From Clostridia bacterium (lineage in GTDB: Bacteria > Bacillota > Clostridia > Christensenellales > Aristaeellaceae): a stretch of DNA of 64,000 bases. Shown here piece after piece: positions 1-10,011 of this stretch; position 1 is the stretch's first letter, and the number at the start of each line of letters is the position of its first letter. Position numbers and translations under genes: made by a program. The notes under the pieces are model-generated. The model worked only from the letters and a program-made list of their open reading frames with translations. It was not told the DNA's origin and did no database searches. The stretch spans positions 36,260 through 100,259 of the forward strand of contig JAFXVR010000013.1 of the NCBI GenBank assembly GCA_017534885.1, in the 5' to 3' direction.

Positions 1-831
1 GCCGGAGTGGCGGGGAATGCCGTGCAGGGCCAGGGCTGCCGAGGCCGCCGCCAGCAGGGCGTTTCTTCCCTGCTCGGGGAAGCCCCCGGCGTGGGCGGCC
101 TGGCCGGTGAACAGCACGTCCAGCTTGCTGGTGGCCAGAGAGCCCCAGGTGCCCACGGTCACGTCCCCGTCGTCCAGGGCGCGGGTGGGGGCGACGTGGT
201 TGCCGATGAAGAAATCCACATCGTCCAGGTGACCGGCGGCGGTCAGCGCCCTCGCGCCCCTGGCCCCCTCCTCGGCGGGCTGGAAGATCAGGCGGACCGT
301 GCCGCGGAGCTGATCCCTCAGCGTCATCAGCGCCTCCGCCACCCCCAGGCCGATGGCCGCGTGCCCGTCGTGACCGCAGGCGTGCATCATGCCGGGATTG
401 CGGCTGGCGAAGCCCTCCCGGGCGGGGCGGTGGCCCTCGTCGGCGCGCTCGGTGAGGCCCAGGGCGTCGATGTCGAAGCGCAGGGCGATCACCGGGCCTT
501 CCCCGCAGCGCAGCTCTCCGATCACGCCGGTGATTCCCTGCCGCATCTCCTCCGTCAGGAAGGCCGCCGGGGTGCCCTCCTGGGCCAGGGCGGCCTCCGC
601 ATGGCGGCGCAGGGTGCCGGGATCGGGCAGGCCCAGGCGCTCATCGGGCTTCACGGCCTTCGCGCCGGTCAGGCAGGCATAGCCCAGGGAGGTCAGCCGC
701 TCATGGATGATGGCGCTGGTGCGCATCTCCAGCCAGCCCGTCTCCGGGTACCGGTGCAGACTGCGGCGGTCGGCGGTCAGGCGGGGGGCCAGGGCGTCCG
801 CCAGATTTTTGAGCTGCTCATATGCGTTCAT
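1..831 (-). CDS. AbgA-like M20 family amidohydrolase (3' end cut by window)
   Basis: Zinc-dependent peptidase/amidohydrolase of family M20, closest in what can be read to the AbgA subunit of p-aminobenzoyl-glutamate hydrolase. The N-terminus has the RRSLHRYPETGW stretch, followed by the long insertion with GLPDPGTLRRH typical of AbgA rather than of ordinary hippurate hydrolases. The metal site HACGHDGHAAIG and the catalytic PAEEG motif are both present. About 277 residues are visible; the family is about 430, so the C-terminal part of the catalytic domain lies outside the window. The ATG at 829-831 is 2 bases after the stop of the upstream phosphatase gene, so the two are surely cotranscribed. 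The physiological amide substrate cannot be told; folate-catabolite salvage is the AbgA precedent. Confidence 0.85.
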   Translation of the reverse strand, partial: MNAYEQLKNLADALAPRLTADRRSLHRYPETGWLEMRTSAIIHERLTSLGYACLTGAKAVKPDERLGLPDPGTLRRHAEAALAQEGTPAAFLTEEMRQGITGVIGELRCGEGPVIALRFDIDALGLTERADEGHRPAREGFASRNPGMMHACGHDGHAAIGLGVAEALMTLRDQLRGTVRLIFQPAEEGARGARALTAAGHLDDVDFFIGNHVAPTRALDDGDVTVGTWGSLATSKLDVLFTGQAAHAGGFPEQGRNALLAAASAALALHGIPRHSG

Positions 832-833
832 GG

Positions 834-1568
834 TCAGCGGGCCTCCGTGGTGTCGATGCCGTCATAGACCTCCGCGAAGAGGGCGGCGGTGGAGCAGGGC
901 TCCCCGGCGGCCCAGAGGTGGGAGAGGTCGCCGTAGCCCATGCAGCGCCAGACGACCTCGCCCTTCACCCGCTCCTCGGTGATCAGGGTGGTGACGGAGG
1001 AGGGCTGCATGCAGAAATTCTGCCAGACGACCACGGGGGAGATGCCGGTGAGATAGGCGAGTATGGCCGAGCCGATGCCGAAGTGGCAGAAACAGACGAT
1101 GGTGCCCTTCCGGTTGTTCTCACAGCGGTAGACCGGCCAGTCCCGCACATAGCCGTGGCGGGCCAGCAGAGCGTCCACCCCGGCTTTGGTCTCCTCCCAG
1201 ACGGTTTGCACGTTGCCGCTCTGCATCAGGGGGTCTTCCGTCCAGTGCGCATAGGAGCGCAGGGGCTCGTGGGCCGTCCAGAGCCGGGGCGGGTAATCCC
1301 AGGCGCAGCGGGGCTTCCCGGTGACGGGATCCAGCGGCCGGGCGCGGAACTCGCACAGCCAGGGCAGGACTTCCGCCTCCCGGCCCACCCGGGCCATGGT
1401 GGGAGCGGCTGTGTCCCTGGCCCGCCCCAGGGGCGAGACATACCAGCCCTCCACGCCCTCTAAGACGGAGAGCCTGCCCGCCAGGAGGTCAGCCTCCCGG
1501 CGGCCCTTGGGGGTGAGGGAATCGATGCTGTAATCCGGTTCCGCGTGCCGCACCAGCAGCAGTTTCAT
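834..1568 (-). CDS. Histidine phosphatase family protein
   Basis: Phosphoglycerate-mutase-like phosphatase of about 244 residues. The catalytic histidine is in the N-terminal motif LLLVRHAEPDYS, and a second conserved histidine follows in VCFCHFGIG. The reading frame is open upstream to 1724, but the ATG at 1568 is preceded by AGGAGG at 1576-1581 and begins directly with the family's first beta strand (MKLLLVRHAE), so the longer version is rejected. Members act on small phosphorylated metabolites or phosphoproteins, and the substrate here is unknown. It is first in a two-gene unit with the AbgA-like amidohydrolase. Confidence 0.85.
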   Translation of the reverse strand: MKLLLVRHAEPDYSIDSLTPKGRREADLLAGRLSVLEGVEGWYVSPLGRARDTAAPTMARVGREAEVLPWLCEFRARPLDPVTGKPRCAWDYPPRLWTAHEPLRSYAHWTEDPLMQSGNVQTVWEETKAGVDALLARHGYVRDWPVYRCENNRKGTIVCFCHFGIGSAILAYLTGISPVVVWQNFCMQPSSVTTLITEERVKGEVVWRCMGYGDLSHLWAAGEPCSTAALFAEVYDGIDTTEAR

Positions 1569-1726
1569 AGGGCTTCCTCCTGTGCGCTTCCGGCGGGGGG
1601 CGCTGTTTGAACCCTCCGCCTCTGGGGACATTTTACCGCGGGTAAGGAGATGTGTCAACAAAACGGGGAAGCTGGATTCGGCTTCATCGCTGATGTACTG
1701 TCTTCGGCGTATACTGTTCAACATAT

Positions 1727-1842
1727 GATTCGGATGTCAAAAGGCCGCTTTCATGAACTGAGCCACGACTGGTTGTGGAAGGAAGCGGAAATCACCACAA
1801 CCAGCCGTGGCTATAAGGTTAAAAGCGCCCTTTTGTCACCCT
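1727..1842 (+). mobile_element. 119-bp hairpin element, copy 1 (diverged)
   Basis: Most diverged of six copies. It starts GATTCGGATGTC and carries the central inverted repeat around GGTTGTGG...CCACAACC. It has about six substitutions against the consensus and lacks the last three bases (TAC). The left flank is CAACATAT (1719-1726) and the right flank starts CAACA (1843-1847), consistent with a partly overwritten target duplication. A second repeat family abuts it directly at 1848. Confidence 0.85.
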
Positions 1843-1847
1843 CAACA

Positions 1848-1962
1848 GGGGTTTCGCGTCTGCGGACGCGACCAGGGGGCTTTGCGAACTCAACGCTCGT
1901 TCCGCTCTAAAGGCCGCCACTGGCGACACGCGGAGCTCGCGCCCCCTGGACCCCTTCGCCCG
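1848..1962 (+). repeat. GC-rich hairpin repeat family 2, copy a (enlarged loop)
   Basis: Begins GGGGTTTCGCGTCTGCGG and ends GCCCCCTGGACCCCTTCGCC, matching the copies at 41722 and 55753. The stem is CCAGGGGGC (1872-1880) with GCCCCCTGG (1941-1949). The loop is about 60 bases, against under 10 in the other copies, so this copy has an insertion or is an older form. It lies between two divergent genes and immediately after the 119-bp element. Confidence 0.7.
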
Positions 1963-2227
1963 CCATCTGGGCATATTTCATCATGGGAGCTTACGATCGT
2001 CGTTGCTTTGCTTTCACACTCGCGCAACAGATACGGAACGAAAGCGAAAGAAATATGGCGGAAGGCAGGGGAGCGTCCGGGGGCTGGAAAGGCGGAATAT
2101 GCCGCGAAAACGTTCCCGGAGGGGGCGAATGCGACAGATGAGTGAACAGCTGTGACGGAATTGTTAAATTATTACAAAGATGTTAAAATTTGGTAATACG
2201 ATCTTCAACAAAGCGAAACGGAAATGT
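1963..2227. other. Intergenic region with no recognised gene
   Basis: About 265 bases upstream of the surface-protein promoter. It is less GC-rich toward the right end (GTTAAATTATTACAAAGATG), as expected near a promoter. No credible coding frame, RNA gene or terminator was seen. Confidence 0.5.
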
Positions 2228-2257
2228 CCGACACAAGCGCAACATTTGCGTTATAAT
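2228..2257 (+). promoter_or_regulatory. Promoter of the Cna_B surface protein
   Basis: TATAAT at 2252-2257 with a weak CCGACA 18 bp upstream. A second TATAAT lies at 2265-2270. These sit about 60-75 bases before the chosen start and inside the N-terminal extension of the longest open frame, which argues against that longer start. Confidence 0.5.
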
Positions 2258-2330
2258 GACTCTGTATAATTGTCCGCATTTTTCTGCCGCCCTGCGTGGC
2301 GGATCAAGCATTTTCGCGGGAGGGACCTTT

Positions 2331-5300
2331 ATGAAGACGACGGGTAAATGGCTGGCGCTGTGCCTGGCAATTCTGCTGCTGACGGGCCTTTGCGGGGCCC
2401 AGGCGGCGGAAGCCCCGGCGCGAGAAATCCGCTTTGACAAGACCGTGCTGGAGCTGCCTTCAGCCGCGGTGGAGAAGCTGAGCTACCGCTATATCATCGC
2501 CTTTGAGGGCGCCGGGGATCTCAGCGGCCTGCAGCTGGCGGTGGTGGAGACGGCAGAAGCCGACGCGGTCACGGACGAGGCCTTCACAGCCTGCGCGGCC
2601 GAGGACAGGGTGCTGACCGTGGAGGGCGTCCGCGACGGCCAGACCGTCATCCTGCGGGGCCTGCCCGAGGGCTGCGGCTACACCGTGACCGAGGTGAAGG
2701 CGGACGCAGCGGCTGACAACCCCGCCCAGGTCTACACCTGCGAGGCGGACGGCGAACTGTCCCTGTCCGTCAGCGGCACGGTGGGCGCGGAGGACTTCAC
2801 CCACCACTTCGTCAACCGCTACAAGCCCATCGAGCTGGACATTCTCACCAAGACTTCCGTAAACGCCCCCGGCACCTATACCTTCAAGGCCAAGGTCAAC
2901 ACCCGCGATTATCTTCTCCGCGAGATCTGGACCTCCGGCGGCAGTCCCACCTACGACACCACCCGGGTGGTGGACGCGGACGTCTCCGCTCCCTTCACCT
3001 TCCGGGCCGCCCAGGAGGACTGGATTTTCCTGACCGACCCCCAGGGCAATGTGGTGCAGGAACTGACCGGCACCCTGACCATCGGCGAGGGCACGGCGGA
3101 CATCGTGTTTAACGGCAAGATCTGGGCGACCCGGGAGGGCACCTTCGAGCTGCTGGTCTGGGAGGAGGACGGCGGGCTTCCCGGGGTGACCTACGACCTG
3201 GGCCTGCGCATCATCCGCCTGGAGACCACCAACCGCGGCGCGGACTACGACCTGGAGTGGATCGACACCCGCATCCAGTCCGAGGTGATGTATCAGGGCG
3301 AGATGGAGAAGCGCCGCGACTATGAGGGCGCGGGCTTCACCAACTATGGCCTGGGCGTGCTGGAAATCGCCAAGGCCGTCGACAGCTCCCGTCCCGCCGA
3401 CCACGAGACCTCCTACAGCTTCACCGTGGCCTTCGGCGTCAACATGGACGCCAGCGCCAAGGGCATCTATCATTACACATATGGCCTCAGCGAGGGCAGC
3501 TTCAGCTTTGACCCCAACACCGGCATCGCCGAGGTGACCTTCAGCCTGAAGGAAGGCGAGAAGGCGGTCTTCACCGGCTTGCCCTCCGGCGCGGTCTGGG
3601 GCATCAGCGAGGCCGACGCACCCTACATGGCTTCCGCCTACACGGTGGACGGCGTGGCCGCCTCCGATCTCTCCGAGAAGGCCGACGCCTACCGCATCGA
3701 GGCCGGGGCTGTGCGCAGCGTGGTGTACACCAACAAGCGCCTGACCGCCGACCTGATCATCGACAAGACCCTGGTGAGCCGTGAGCCCGTCGACGCGAAC
3801 GAGCGCTTTGTGTTCACGGTGACCCTTTCCGATGGTGAAACCCCTGTCACCTCCGCCCCCGGCGCAGCCTATGTCATCACGGACGCGGCGGGCGAGACGG
3901 TTGAAACCGGGGACGCCTCCGCCTTCCCCCTGACGGTGAAGCTCCGGGGCGGCGACAGCGCGAGGATCAGCGGCCTGCCCGCCGGCTTCAGCTATGCCGT
4001 GACCGAGGAGGCCGACCAGCGCTTCGGCGTGGTGTACGTGGGCGATACCGGTCTGCTGACCCCCGACGATCCCGCCCACGCGGTCTTCACCAACGAGCGC
4101 CGCACCGGCGACCTGCTGGTGGTCAAGACCGTTGAGAATCCCAACGCGGTCACCGGTCAGAAGCGCTTCCGCTACGCGCTGGAGACCGTGCCCGCCCTGA
4201 ATGGCGTCTACGGCGGCGTGACCTTCACGGACGGCAAGGCGGAATTTGACCTGGCCGACGGCGAGGAGATGGCCGTCACCGGCCTGCCCGTGGGCACGGT
4301 CTGGACGCTGACCGAGACCAAGGCGGACGACTCCGCACCCTCGGACGTCTACACCGCCCGCTGCGAAGGCGCGCAGGTGACCGAGAACGGCGACCTGCGG
4401 ATCACCGGCATCATCACCGACGAGACCGGGGAGCCGGAGCGGGTGGAGTACATCAACCGCTACAAGCCCCTGAACCTCAGCGGCGAGAAGACCATCACCG
4501 GCCTGAAGGACGGCGTCTACACCTTCCGGTATGTGCTGAAGCCGCGCCTGCTGGAGGAGAACAACGAGAACCTGGATTCCGCCTCAAAGGCCATCGCGGT
4601 CAACGTGGCGGCCCCCTATACCGACAACTACAAGCTGGACAGCGAGCTGGCCTCGGCCCGGGCGGGCATCGAGAACACCGACACCGCCTGGAAGAACTGG
4701 TTTTACCTGGTGCGGGGCGGGGAGATCACGGATGAAATCTACGCAACTGTGACCTTCACCGTCACCGGAGGCCAGACCCTGAGCCGCTCCTTCACCTTCG
4801 ACGGGGAGATCGTGGTGCTCAAGGAGGGGTACTTCGAGCTGACCGCCTCGGAGGTGGCCGACCCCGAGACCTATCCCGACATCGCCTTTGACGGGCAGGT
4901 GTACGTCATCCGCGTGGGCGCGAAGAACCGCACCGAGGCGGACGACTATGACATTGCCATCACCGATATCTGGACGCTGAACGAGGTGGACGGCGAGTCC
5001 CGCCGGGATCCCGTGGGCGGCGTCAGCTTTGTGAACCGCCGGGAGACCACCGGCCTGACCGTCGAAAAGACCGTCGAAAGCCCCATCGAGGGCGACATCG
5101 AAAGCGCCTTTGCCTTCACCCTGACCCTGAGCGAAGCCCCCGCCGAGGGCAAGTGGCGAGTGATCAGCGCGGAAGGCGTCGAAGGCCCCGAGCAGGCTAT
5201 CGAGGGCGCTGTGGTGGCCTTCAGCCTGCGCGGCGGCGAGAAGGCCGTCTTCACCGGGCTGCCGGTGGGCGCGGTCTGCCGCGTGGAGGAGGAAAACGGC

Positions 5301-8300
5301 GGCGACTTCACCACCGTCACCGAGGGCGAGCCCCTGGTGCGCCTGACCAATGAGAACGCCCTGGTGCGCTTCATCAACAGCCGCAAGCTGGTGTCCGTGA
5401 GCGTGCGCAAGGTCTGGGATGACAACGAGAACGCCGAGGGCCTGCGCCCCGAGAGCGTCAGCGTGCGCCTGACCGCCGCCGGCGAGACCATCCGCACGGT
5501 GACCCTCTCCGAGGAGAACGGCTGGACGGCAACCGTCGAAGACCTGCCCGCCACCTCCGGCGGCATCGACATCGCCTACGCCTGGGCGGAGGACGCTTCT
5601 GGCCTGCCCCAGGGATATGTGCTCAGCGGCACGGCGGCCGAGGGCTTACTCACCACCCTGACCAACAGCCTGCAGCGCGGCGGCCTGATTATCAGCAAGA
5701 CCGTGCTGAACCCCAACCTGATCACCGGGAACAAGGAGTTCCGCTTCCATATCAAGGTGCAGCCCGCCCTCAACGGCGCGTACGGCCAGGTGACCCTGGT
5801 GAGCGGCGAGGCGGACTTCAGTCTGCGCCACGGCCAGAGCGTGTCCATCACCGGTCTGCCCGTGGGCACCAGCTATGAGATCACCGAGATCAAGGCCGAG
5901 GACGGCGCGGCGGACGACGTGTTCATCGCCGCGGTGACCGGCGCCGAGTCCCAGGTGACCGCCGAGGGCGACCTGCGGGCCAGCGGGCGCGTGGGCCCGG
6001 ACACCGGCTCAGCCCAGGTCATCCGCTACATCAACCGCTATATCAAGCCCGAGCTGAGCATCGGCAAGACGGTCAGCGGCCTGCGCGACGGCGTGTACAC
6101 CTTCCGCTTCCGCGTCACCGCCAAGACCCTCGAGGAGACCGCCAACGAGAACCTCTCCTCCTCCGACAAACCCATCGCCGTGAACGTGGGCGAGCCCTGG
6201 GACGACAATTACAAGCTGGACGAGGAGCTGCGCTCCGCCACCGCCGGCATCGGCAACACCGCCCAGGCCGACGGCAGCTGGCTCTACCTGCTCAGGGACG
6301 GCCAGGTGGTGAACGAGCTGACCGCTGAGGTGACCTTCCGGGTGACCGGCGGCGAGACCCAGACCCGGCGCGTGAGCGTCGATGGCGAGATCGTCATCCT
6401 CAAGGAGGGCTACATCGAGCTGCTGCTGGAGGAGATCGACGACAGCGAGACCTATCCCGAGGTGACCTTCGACGACAGCCGCTACGTGGTGCGCATCGGC
6501 GCGAAGAACCGCACCGACGAGGACAGCTACGACATCGGCATCACCGACATCTGGGCGCTGGTGCGCAAGGGCGAGGAGTACCGCCGCGATCCCGTGGGCG
6601 AGGCCATGTTCGTCAACCGCCGCGAGACTGCGTCCCTGCTGGTGACCAAGGAGGTCGTCAGCCCTGTGGAGGGCGACGCTTCCCGGCGCTTCGGCTTCAC
6701 CCTGCGCCTGAGCGAGGCCGCCCAGGAGGGCGCTTACACCCTCAGGCACGCCGACGGCACAGAGGAAGCGCCCGCGGCCTTCACCGGCACCGCCCTGTCC
6801 TTCAGCCTTGCCAGCGGCGAGAGCGTGTTTATCACCGGCCTGCCCGTGGGGGCTGTGGCCACCGTGACCGAGCAGGACGCCCCGGACTTCACCGTGACCG
6901 TCAACGGCGCGGAGGGCAATGCCGCCCATGAGAGCCTCACCGCCGGCGAGGCGCAGACCTTCTCCTTTGTCAACACCCGCAAGCTGGCCAGCGCCACCGT
7001 GCGCAAGGTGTGGCTGGACAACGGCAATGCCTCCGGCCAGCGCCCCCTGAGCCTGAGCGTGCGCCTGCTGGCCAACAACACCGATTCCGGCCGCGTGGCG
7101 GTGCTGAATTCCGCCAACACCTGGACGGTGACCTTCGACGACCTGCCCGCGACCCGCAACGGCCAGGAAATCACCTACACCTGGGATGAAGACCTGCCCG
7201 CGGGCTACACCCTGATCCAGGTCCGCACCCAGGGCACGGTGACCACCCTGACCAACGAGCGCTACGAGTACGAGTACCACGACACCGAGGCCCGGGTGCG
7301 CAAGGTCTGGAACGACAGCGACAACCGCGACGGCATTCGTCCGGCGAGCATTGTGGTGACTCTGCTGAAGGACGGCCAGCCCCTGAGCGTCCACGTGCTG
7401 AACGCCAGGAACGGCTGGGCCGCGTCGGTCACCGGCCTGCCCACCGGCCACACCTACACCTGGCGCGAGGATGAGGTGCCCGAGGGCTACGTGCTGACCA
7501 CCCAGACCAGCGGCACCCTGACCACCCTGACCAACACCCACACCGCCGGGGAGACCGAGCGCTCCATCCGCAAGGTGTGGAACGACGCTGACAACCAGGA
7601 CGGCCTGCGCCCCGAGAGCGTCCGCGTGAGCCTCTGGCAGGACGGCGTGCGCATCGGCCAGTACACCCTGAACGCTGAGAACGCCTGGGCCGTGACGGTC
7701 TCGAACCTGCCCGTCCGGGTGGGCGGCCGCGAGGTGCTCTACACCTGGAGCGAGGACGAGGTGCCCGAGGGCTACGTCCTCACCCAGACGCTCAATGGCG
7801 CGGAAACCCTGCTGACCAACACCCACGCCCCCGCCAAAACCGGCGCCTCCGTGCGCAAGGTGTGGAACGACGGCGAGGATCAGGACGGCCTCAGGCCCGA
7901 ACACCTGACCGTGACCCTGACCGCGGGCGATGGCGGCGTGGTGGTGCTGAACGGCGAGGTGGTGAAGGTGACCCTGAGCGCCGACAACCACTGGACCGAA
8001 ACCGTGACCGGCCTGGATCGCTATGCCGGCGGCCAGGAGATTCTCTACAGCTGGACCGAATCCGAGGTGCCCGAGGGCTACACCCTGACCAATGTCGCCC
8101 ATGAGGGCCTGCTGACCACCCTGACCAATACCCACGTGCCCGCCCTGACCGAGGCCGAGGTGCAGAAGAACTGGGACGACCGGGACAACCGGGACGGCAA
8201 GCGGCCCGAGAGCATCACCGTGACGCTGCTCAGGGACGGCGAGCCCATGGCCAGCTATGTGCTGAACGCCTCCAACAGCTGGCACGTGAAGGTGACCGGC

Positions 8301-9785
8301 CTGCCCGTCTGCGAGGAGGGCAGAACCATCGTCTACAGCTGGCAGGAGGACGAGGGCGGCCTGACCGCCGGCTACGCGCTGACGGACACCGCCGTGGAGG
8401 GCACCCTGACCATCCTGCGCAACAGCCGCACTTCCGGCGCGTTGACCGTCACCAAGACGGTGGTCAGCCCCGTCGAGAGCGACTTTCTGAAGCAGTTTGC
8501 CTTCACCGTGACCCTGGATGAGAAGCTCAGCGGCGTCTACGGGGAGATGACCTTTGTGGACGGCCTGGCGGTCTTCAGCCTGCAGAGCGGCGGACGCAAG
8601 ACAGCCACCGGCCTGCCCGCGGGCATCGGCTACACCGTGACGGAGACCGACAGCGCCGGACTGACCCTCAGCTACACCGGCGAGACCGGCATCATCGTGT
8701 CCGAGAACGAACAGGTGGCCGCCTTCGTGAACACCCACGAGCTGGTGGACGTGCCTGTGCGCAAGGAATGGGTGGACGGGTACAACGCCGACGGCGTCCG
8801 GCCCGAGTCCGTAACCGTGCGCCTCTGCGCGGACGGCGTCGAGCTGGCCAGCGCGGTGCTGAACGAGGGCAACGGCTGGAAGCACGTCTTCACCGGTCTG
8901 GAGAAGTACGCCGCCGACGGCCATGAAATCGCCTACACCGTGAGCGAGGACGAGGTCAAGTCCTACACGACCGGCGTGTATGAGAACACCCGCATCGAGA
9001 ACGGCGTCGCCGCGGCGGACGGCTACCTGGTGCGCAACATCCACGAGGCCCAGACGGTGGAAATCAGCGGCCAGAAGACCTGGGTGGACGACGACAACCA
9101 GGACGGCCTGCGCCCCGTGGCCATCGTGGTGCACCTGCTGGCCGACGGCACGACCATCAACACCATCACCGTCACCGAGGCTGACGGCTGGAAGTGGCGC
9201 TTCACCGGCCTGCCCGAGATGGCCGAGGGCCGACCCATCGTCTACACCATCACCGAGGAGCCGGTCGTGGGCTACACCACCCAGGTGGACGGCTACAACC
9301 TGATCAACACCCACTCCAAAGAGAAGACCAATGTGGTGGTGGCCAAGGCCTGGAACGACAGCAACAACGCCGACGGCATCCGCCCCTCCTCCGTGACCGT
9401 GCACCTGCTGGCCAACGGCATCGACACGGGCCTGAGCCTGGTCCTGAGCAGCGCCAACAACTGGAGCGGCAGCTTCACCGACCTGGAGGCCTACGCGGAC
9501 GGCGTGAAGATCATCTACACCGTGCTGGAGGACGGCGTGACGGGCTACACCACCTGGTACGAGGGCACCGCGGACACGGTCATCACCGTGGTCAACCGCC
9601 ACACCCCCGAGTACACCACCGACCGCACCACGCCTCCCGGCCCCGATGTTACCCCCACTGTCACCCCCTACGTGCCCCGCACCGGCGATGACACGCCCCT
9701 GGGCCTCTACATCGGCCTGGCAGTCGCCGCCCTGGCCGCCCTTGGCGCAGTGGCCTTCGCGCTGATGAAAAACAAGAAGAAGTAA
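2331..9785 (+). CDS. Giant Cna_B-repeat cell-wall-anchored surface protein
   Basis: Secreted adhesin or pilin-like stalk of 2484 residues. A signal peptide ends near AQAAEA (residue about 25). The body is a chain of Ig-like domains. Three Spy0128/FctA-like domains (one N-terminal, then GLKDGVYTF near 720 and GLRDGVYTF near 1250) alternate with domains starting KTV.NPN or KTV.SP.E. Nine Cna_B domains of the VRKVWND.DN.DGLRPES type begin near residues 1022, 1552, 1652, 1742, 1837, 1942, 2139, 2242 and 2334. The end is a VPRTGD sortase-type motif (2448), a hydrophobic segment and KNKKK. Such domains usually carry intramolecular isopeptide bonds. The ATG at 2331 follows GGGAGGGA and starts the signal peptide. 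No sortase is nearby. Residues about 593-1115 and 1118-1650 are a tandem duplication. Confidence 0.92.
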   Translation: MKTTGKWLALCLAILLLTGLCGAQAAEAPAREIRFDKTVLELPSAAVEKLSYRYIIAFEGAGDLSGLQLAVVETAEADAVTDEAFTACAAEDRVLTVEGVRDGQTVILRGLPEGCGYTVTEVKADAAADNPAQVYTCEADGELSLSVSGTVGAEDFTHHFVNRYKPIELDILTKTSVNAPGTYTFKAKVNTRDYLLREIWTSGGSPTYDTTRVVDADVSAPFTFRAAQEDWIFLTDPQGNVVQELTGTLTIGEGTADIVFNGKIWATREGTFELLVWEEDGGLPGVTYDLGLRIIRLETTNRGADYDLEWIDTRIQSEVMYQGEMEKRRDYEGAGFTNYGLGVLEIAKAVDSSRPADHETSYSFTVAFGVNMDASAKGIYHYTYGLSEGSFSFDPNTGIAEVTFSLKEGEKAVFTGLPSGAVWGISEADAPYMASAYTVDGVAASDLSEKADAYRIEAGAVRSVVYTNKRLTADLIIDKTLVSREPVDANERFVFTVTLSDGETPVTSAPGAAYVITDAAGETVETGDASAFPLTVKLRGGDSARISGLPAGFSYAVTEEADQRFGVVYVGDTGLLTPDDPAHAVFTNERRTGDLLVVKTVENPNAVTGQKRFRYALETVPALNGVYGGVTFTDGKAEFDLADGEEMAVTGLPVGTVWTLTETKADDSAPSDVYTARCEGAQVTENGDLRITGIITDETGEPERVEYINRYKPLNLSGEKTITGLKDGVYTFRYVLKPRLLEENNENLDSASKAIAVNVAAPYTDNYKLDSELASARAGIENTDTAWKNWFYLVRGGEITDEIYATVTFTVTGGQTLSRSFTFDGEIVVLKEGYFELTASEVADPETYPDIAFDGQVYVIRVGAKNRTEADDYDIAITDIWTLNEVDGESRRDPVGGVSFVNRRETTGLTVEKTVESPIEGDIESAFAFTLTLSEAPAEGKWRVISAEGVEGPEQAIEGAVVAFSLRGGEKAVFTGLPVGAVCRVEEENGGDFTTVTEGEPLVRLTNENALVRFINSRKLVSVSVRKVWDDNENAEGLRPESVSVRLTAAGETIRTVTLSEENGWTATVEDLPATSGGIDIAYAWAEDASGLPQGYVLSGTAAEGLLTTLTNSLQRGGLIISKTVLNPNLITGNKEFRFHIKVQPALNGAYGQVTLVSGEADFSLRHGQSVSITGLPVGTSYEITEIKAEDGAADDVFIAAVTGAESQVTAEGDLRASGRVGPDTGSAQVIRYINRYIKPELSIGKTVSGLRDGVYTFRFRVTAKTLEETANENLSSSDKPIAVNVGEPWDDNYKLDEELRSATAGIGNTAQADGSWLYLLRDGQVVNELTAEVTFRVTGGETQTRRVSVDGEIVILKEGYIELLLEEIDDSETYPEVTFDDSRYVVRIGAKNRTDEDSYDIGITDIWALVRKGEEYRRDPVGEAMFVNRRETASLLVTKEVVSPVEGDASRRFGFTLRLSEAAQEGAYTLRHADGTEEAPAAFTGTALSFSLASGESVFITGLPVGAVATVTEQDAPDFTVTVNGAEGNAAHESLTAGEAQTFSFVNTRKLASATVRKVWLDNGNASGQRPLSLSVRLLANNTDSGRVAVLNSANTWTVTFDDLPATRNGQEITYTWDEDLPAGYTLIQVRTQGTVTTLTNERYEYEYHDTEARVRKVWNDSDNRDGIRPASIVVTLLKDGQPLSVHVLNARNGWAASVTGLPTGHTYTWREDEVPEGYVLTTQTSGTLTTLTNTHTAGETERSIRKVWNDADNQDGLRPESVRVSLWQDGVRIGQYTLNAENAWAVTVSNLPVRVGGREVLYTWSEDEVPEGYVLTQTLNGAETLLTNTHAPAKTGASVRKVWNDGEDQDGLRPEHLTVTLTAGDGGVVVLNGEVVKVTLSADNHWTETVTGLDRYAGGQEILYSWTESEVPEGYTLTNVAHEGLLTTLTNTHVPALTEAEVQKNWDDRDNRDGKRPESITVTLLRDGEPMASYVLNASNSWHVKVTGLPVCEEGRTIVYSWQEDEGGLTAGYALTDTAVEGTLTILRNSRTSGALTVTKTVVSPVESDFLKQFAFTVTLDEKLSGVYGEMTFVDGLAVFSLQSGGRKTATGLPAGIGYTVTETDSAGLTLSYTGETGIIVSENEQVAAFVNTHELVDVPVRKEWVDGYNADGVRPESVTVRLCADGVELASAVLNEGNGWKHVFTGLEKYAADGHEIAYTVSEDEVKSYTTGVYENTRIENGVAAADGYLVRNIHEAQTVEISGQKTWVDDDNQDGLRPVAIVVHLLADGTTINTITVTEADGWKWRFTGLPEMAEGRPIVYTITEEPVVGYTTQVDGYNLINTHSKEKTNVVVAKAWNDSNNADGIRPSSVTVHLLANGIDTGLSLVLSSANNWSGSFTDLEAYADGVKIIYTVLEDGVTGYTTWYEGTADTVITVVNRHTPEYTTDRTTPPGPDVTPTVTPYVPRTGDDTPLGLYIGLAVAALAALGAVAFALMKNKKK

Positions 9786-9808
9786 GTCCTGACAGCATTG
9801 CATAAACG

Positions 9809-9864
9809 AACCGGACGTCTCCTGAGGCGCTGACAAGGCGCGGACGGGGACGCCCGGTTTTATA
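9809..9864 (+). terminator. Rho-independent terminator after the surface protein
   Basis: Arms ACCGGACGTCTCC and GGGGACGCCCGGT, pairing with two G-U pairs, then TTTTAT. It lies 24 bases after the stop. Confidence 0.75.
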
Positions 9865-9902
9865 GGAGCGGGAGCAAGCGGCTCACGCTGAAAATCATCT
9901 CC

Positions 9903-9931
9903 TTGAAAACCCGATGGCGTCATGGTACAAT
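9903..9931 (+). promoter_or_regulatory. Promoter of the helicase-kinase-phosphorylase operon
   Basis: TTGAAA (9903-9908), 17-bp spacer, TACAAT (9926-9931). The open helicase frame reaches back into this promoter at 9922, so the true start must be downstream. Confidence 0.8.
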
Positions 9932-10011
9932 GGTGCCATCAAGAAGCAGCACATCCGCCGCGTCCGGATCAGCAGATTCCTGCCGGAAGGACGGCGGGCC
10001 GGGGGACGGGA

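Noticed and set aside
7..867. 286-residue plus-strand frame at the window start
   Set aside because: Antisense to the AbgA-like amidohydrolase, whose metal and catalytic motifs are intact.
6009..9923. 1304-residue open frame on the minus strand opposite the Cna_B gene
   Set aside because: It mirrors the regular codon pattern of GC-rich repeats, has low-complexity Gly/His/Val/Ala composition and no start signal; the plus-strand protein has clear domains and a signal peptide.
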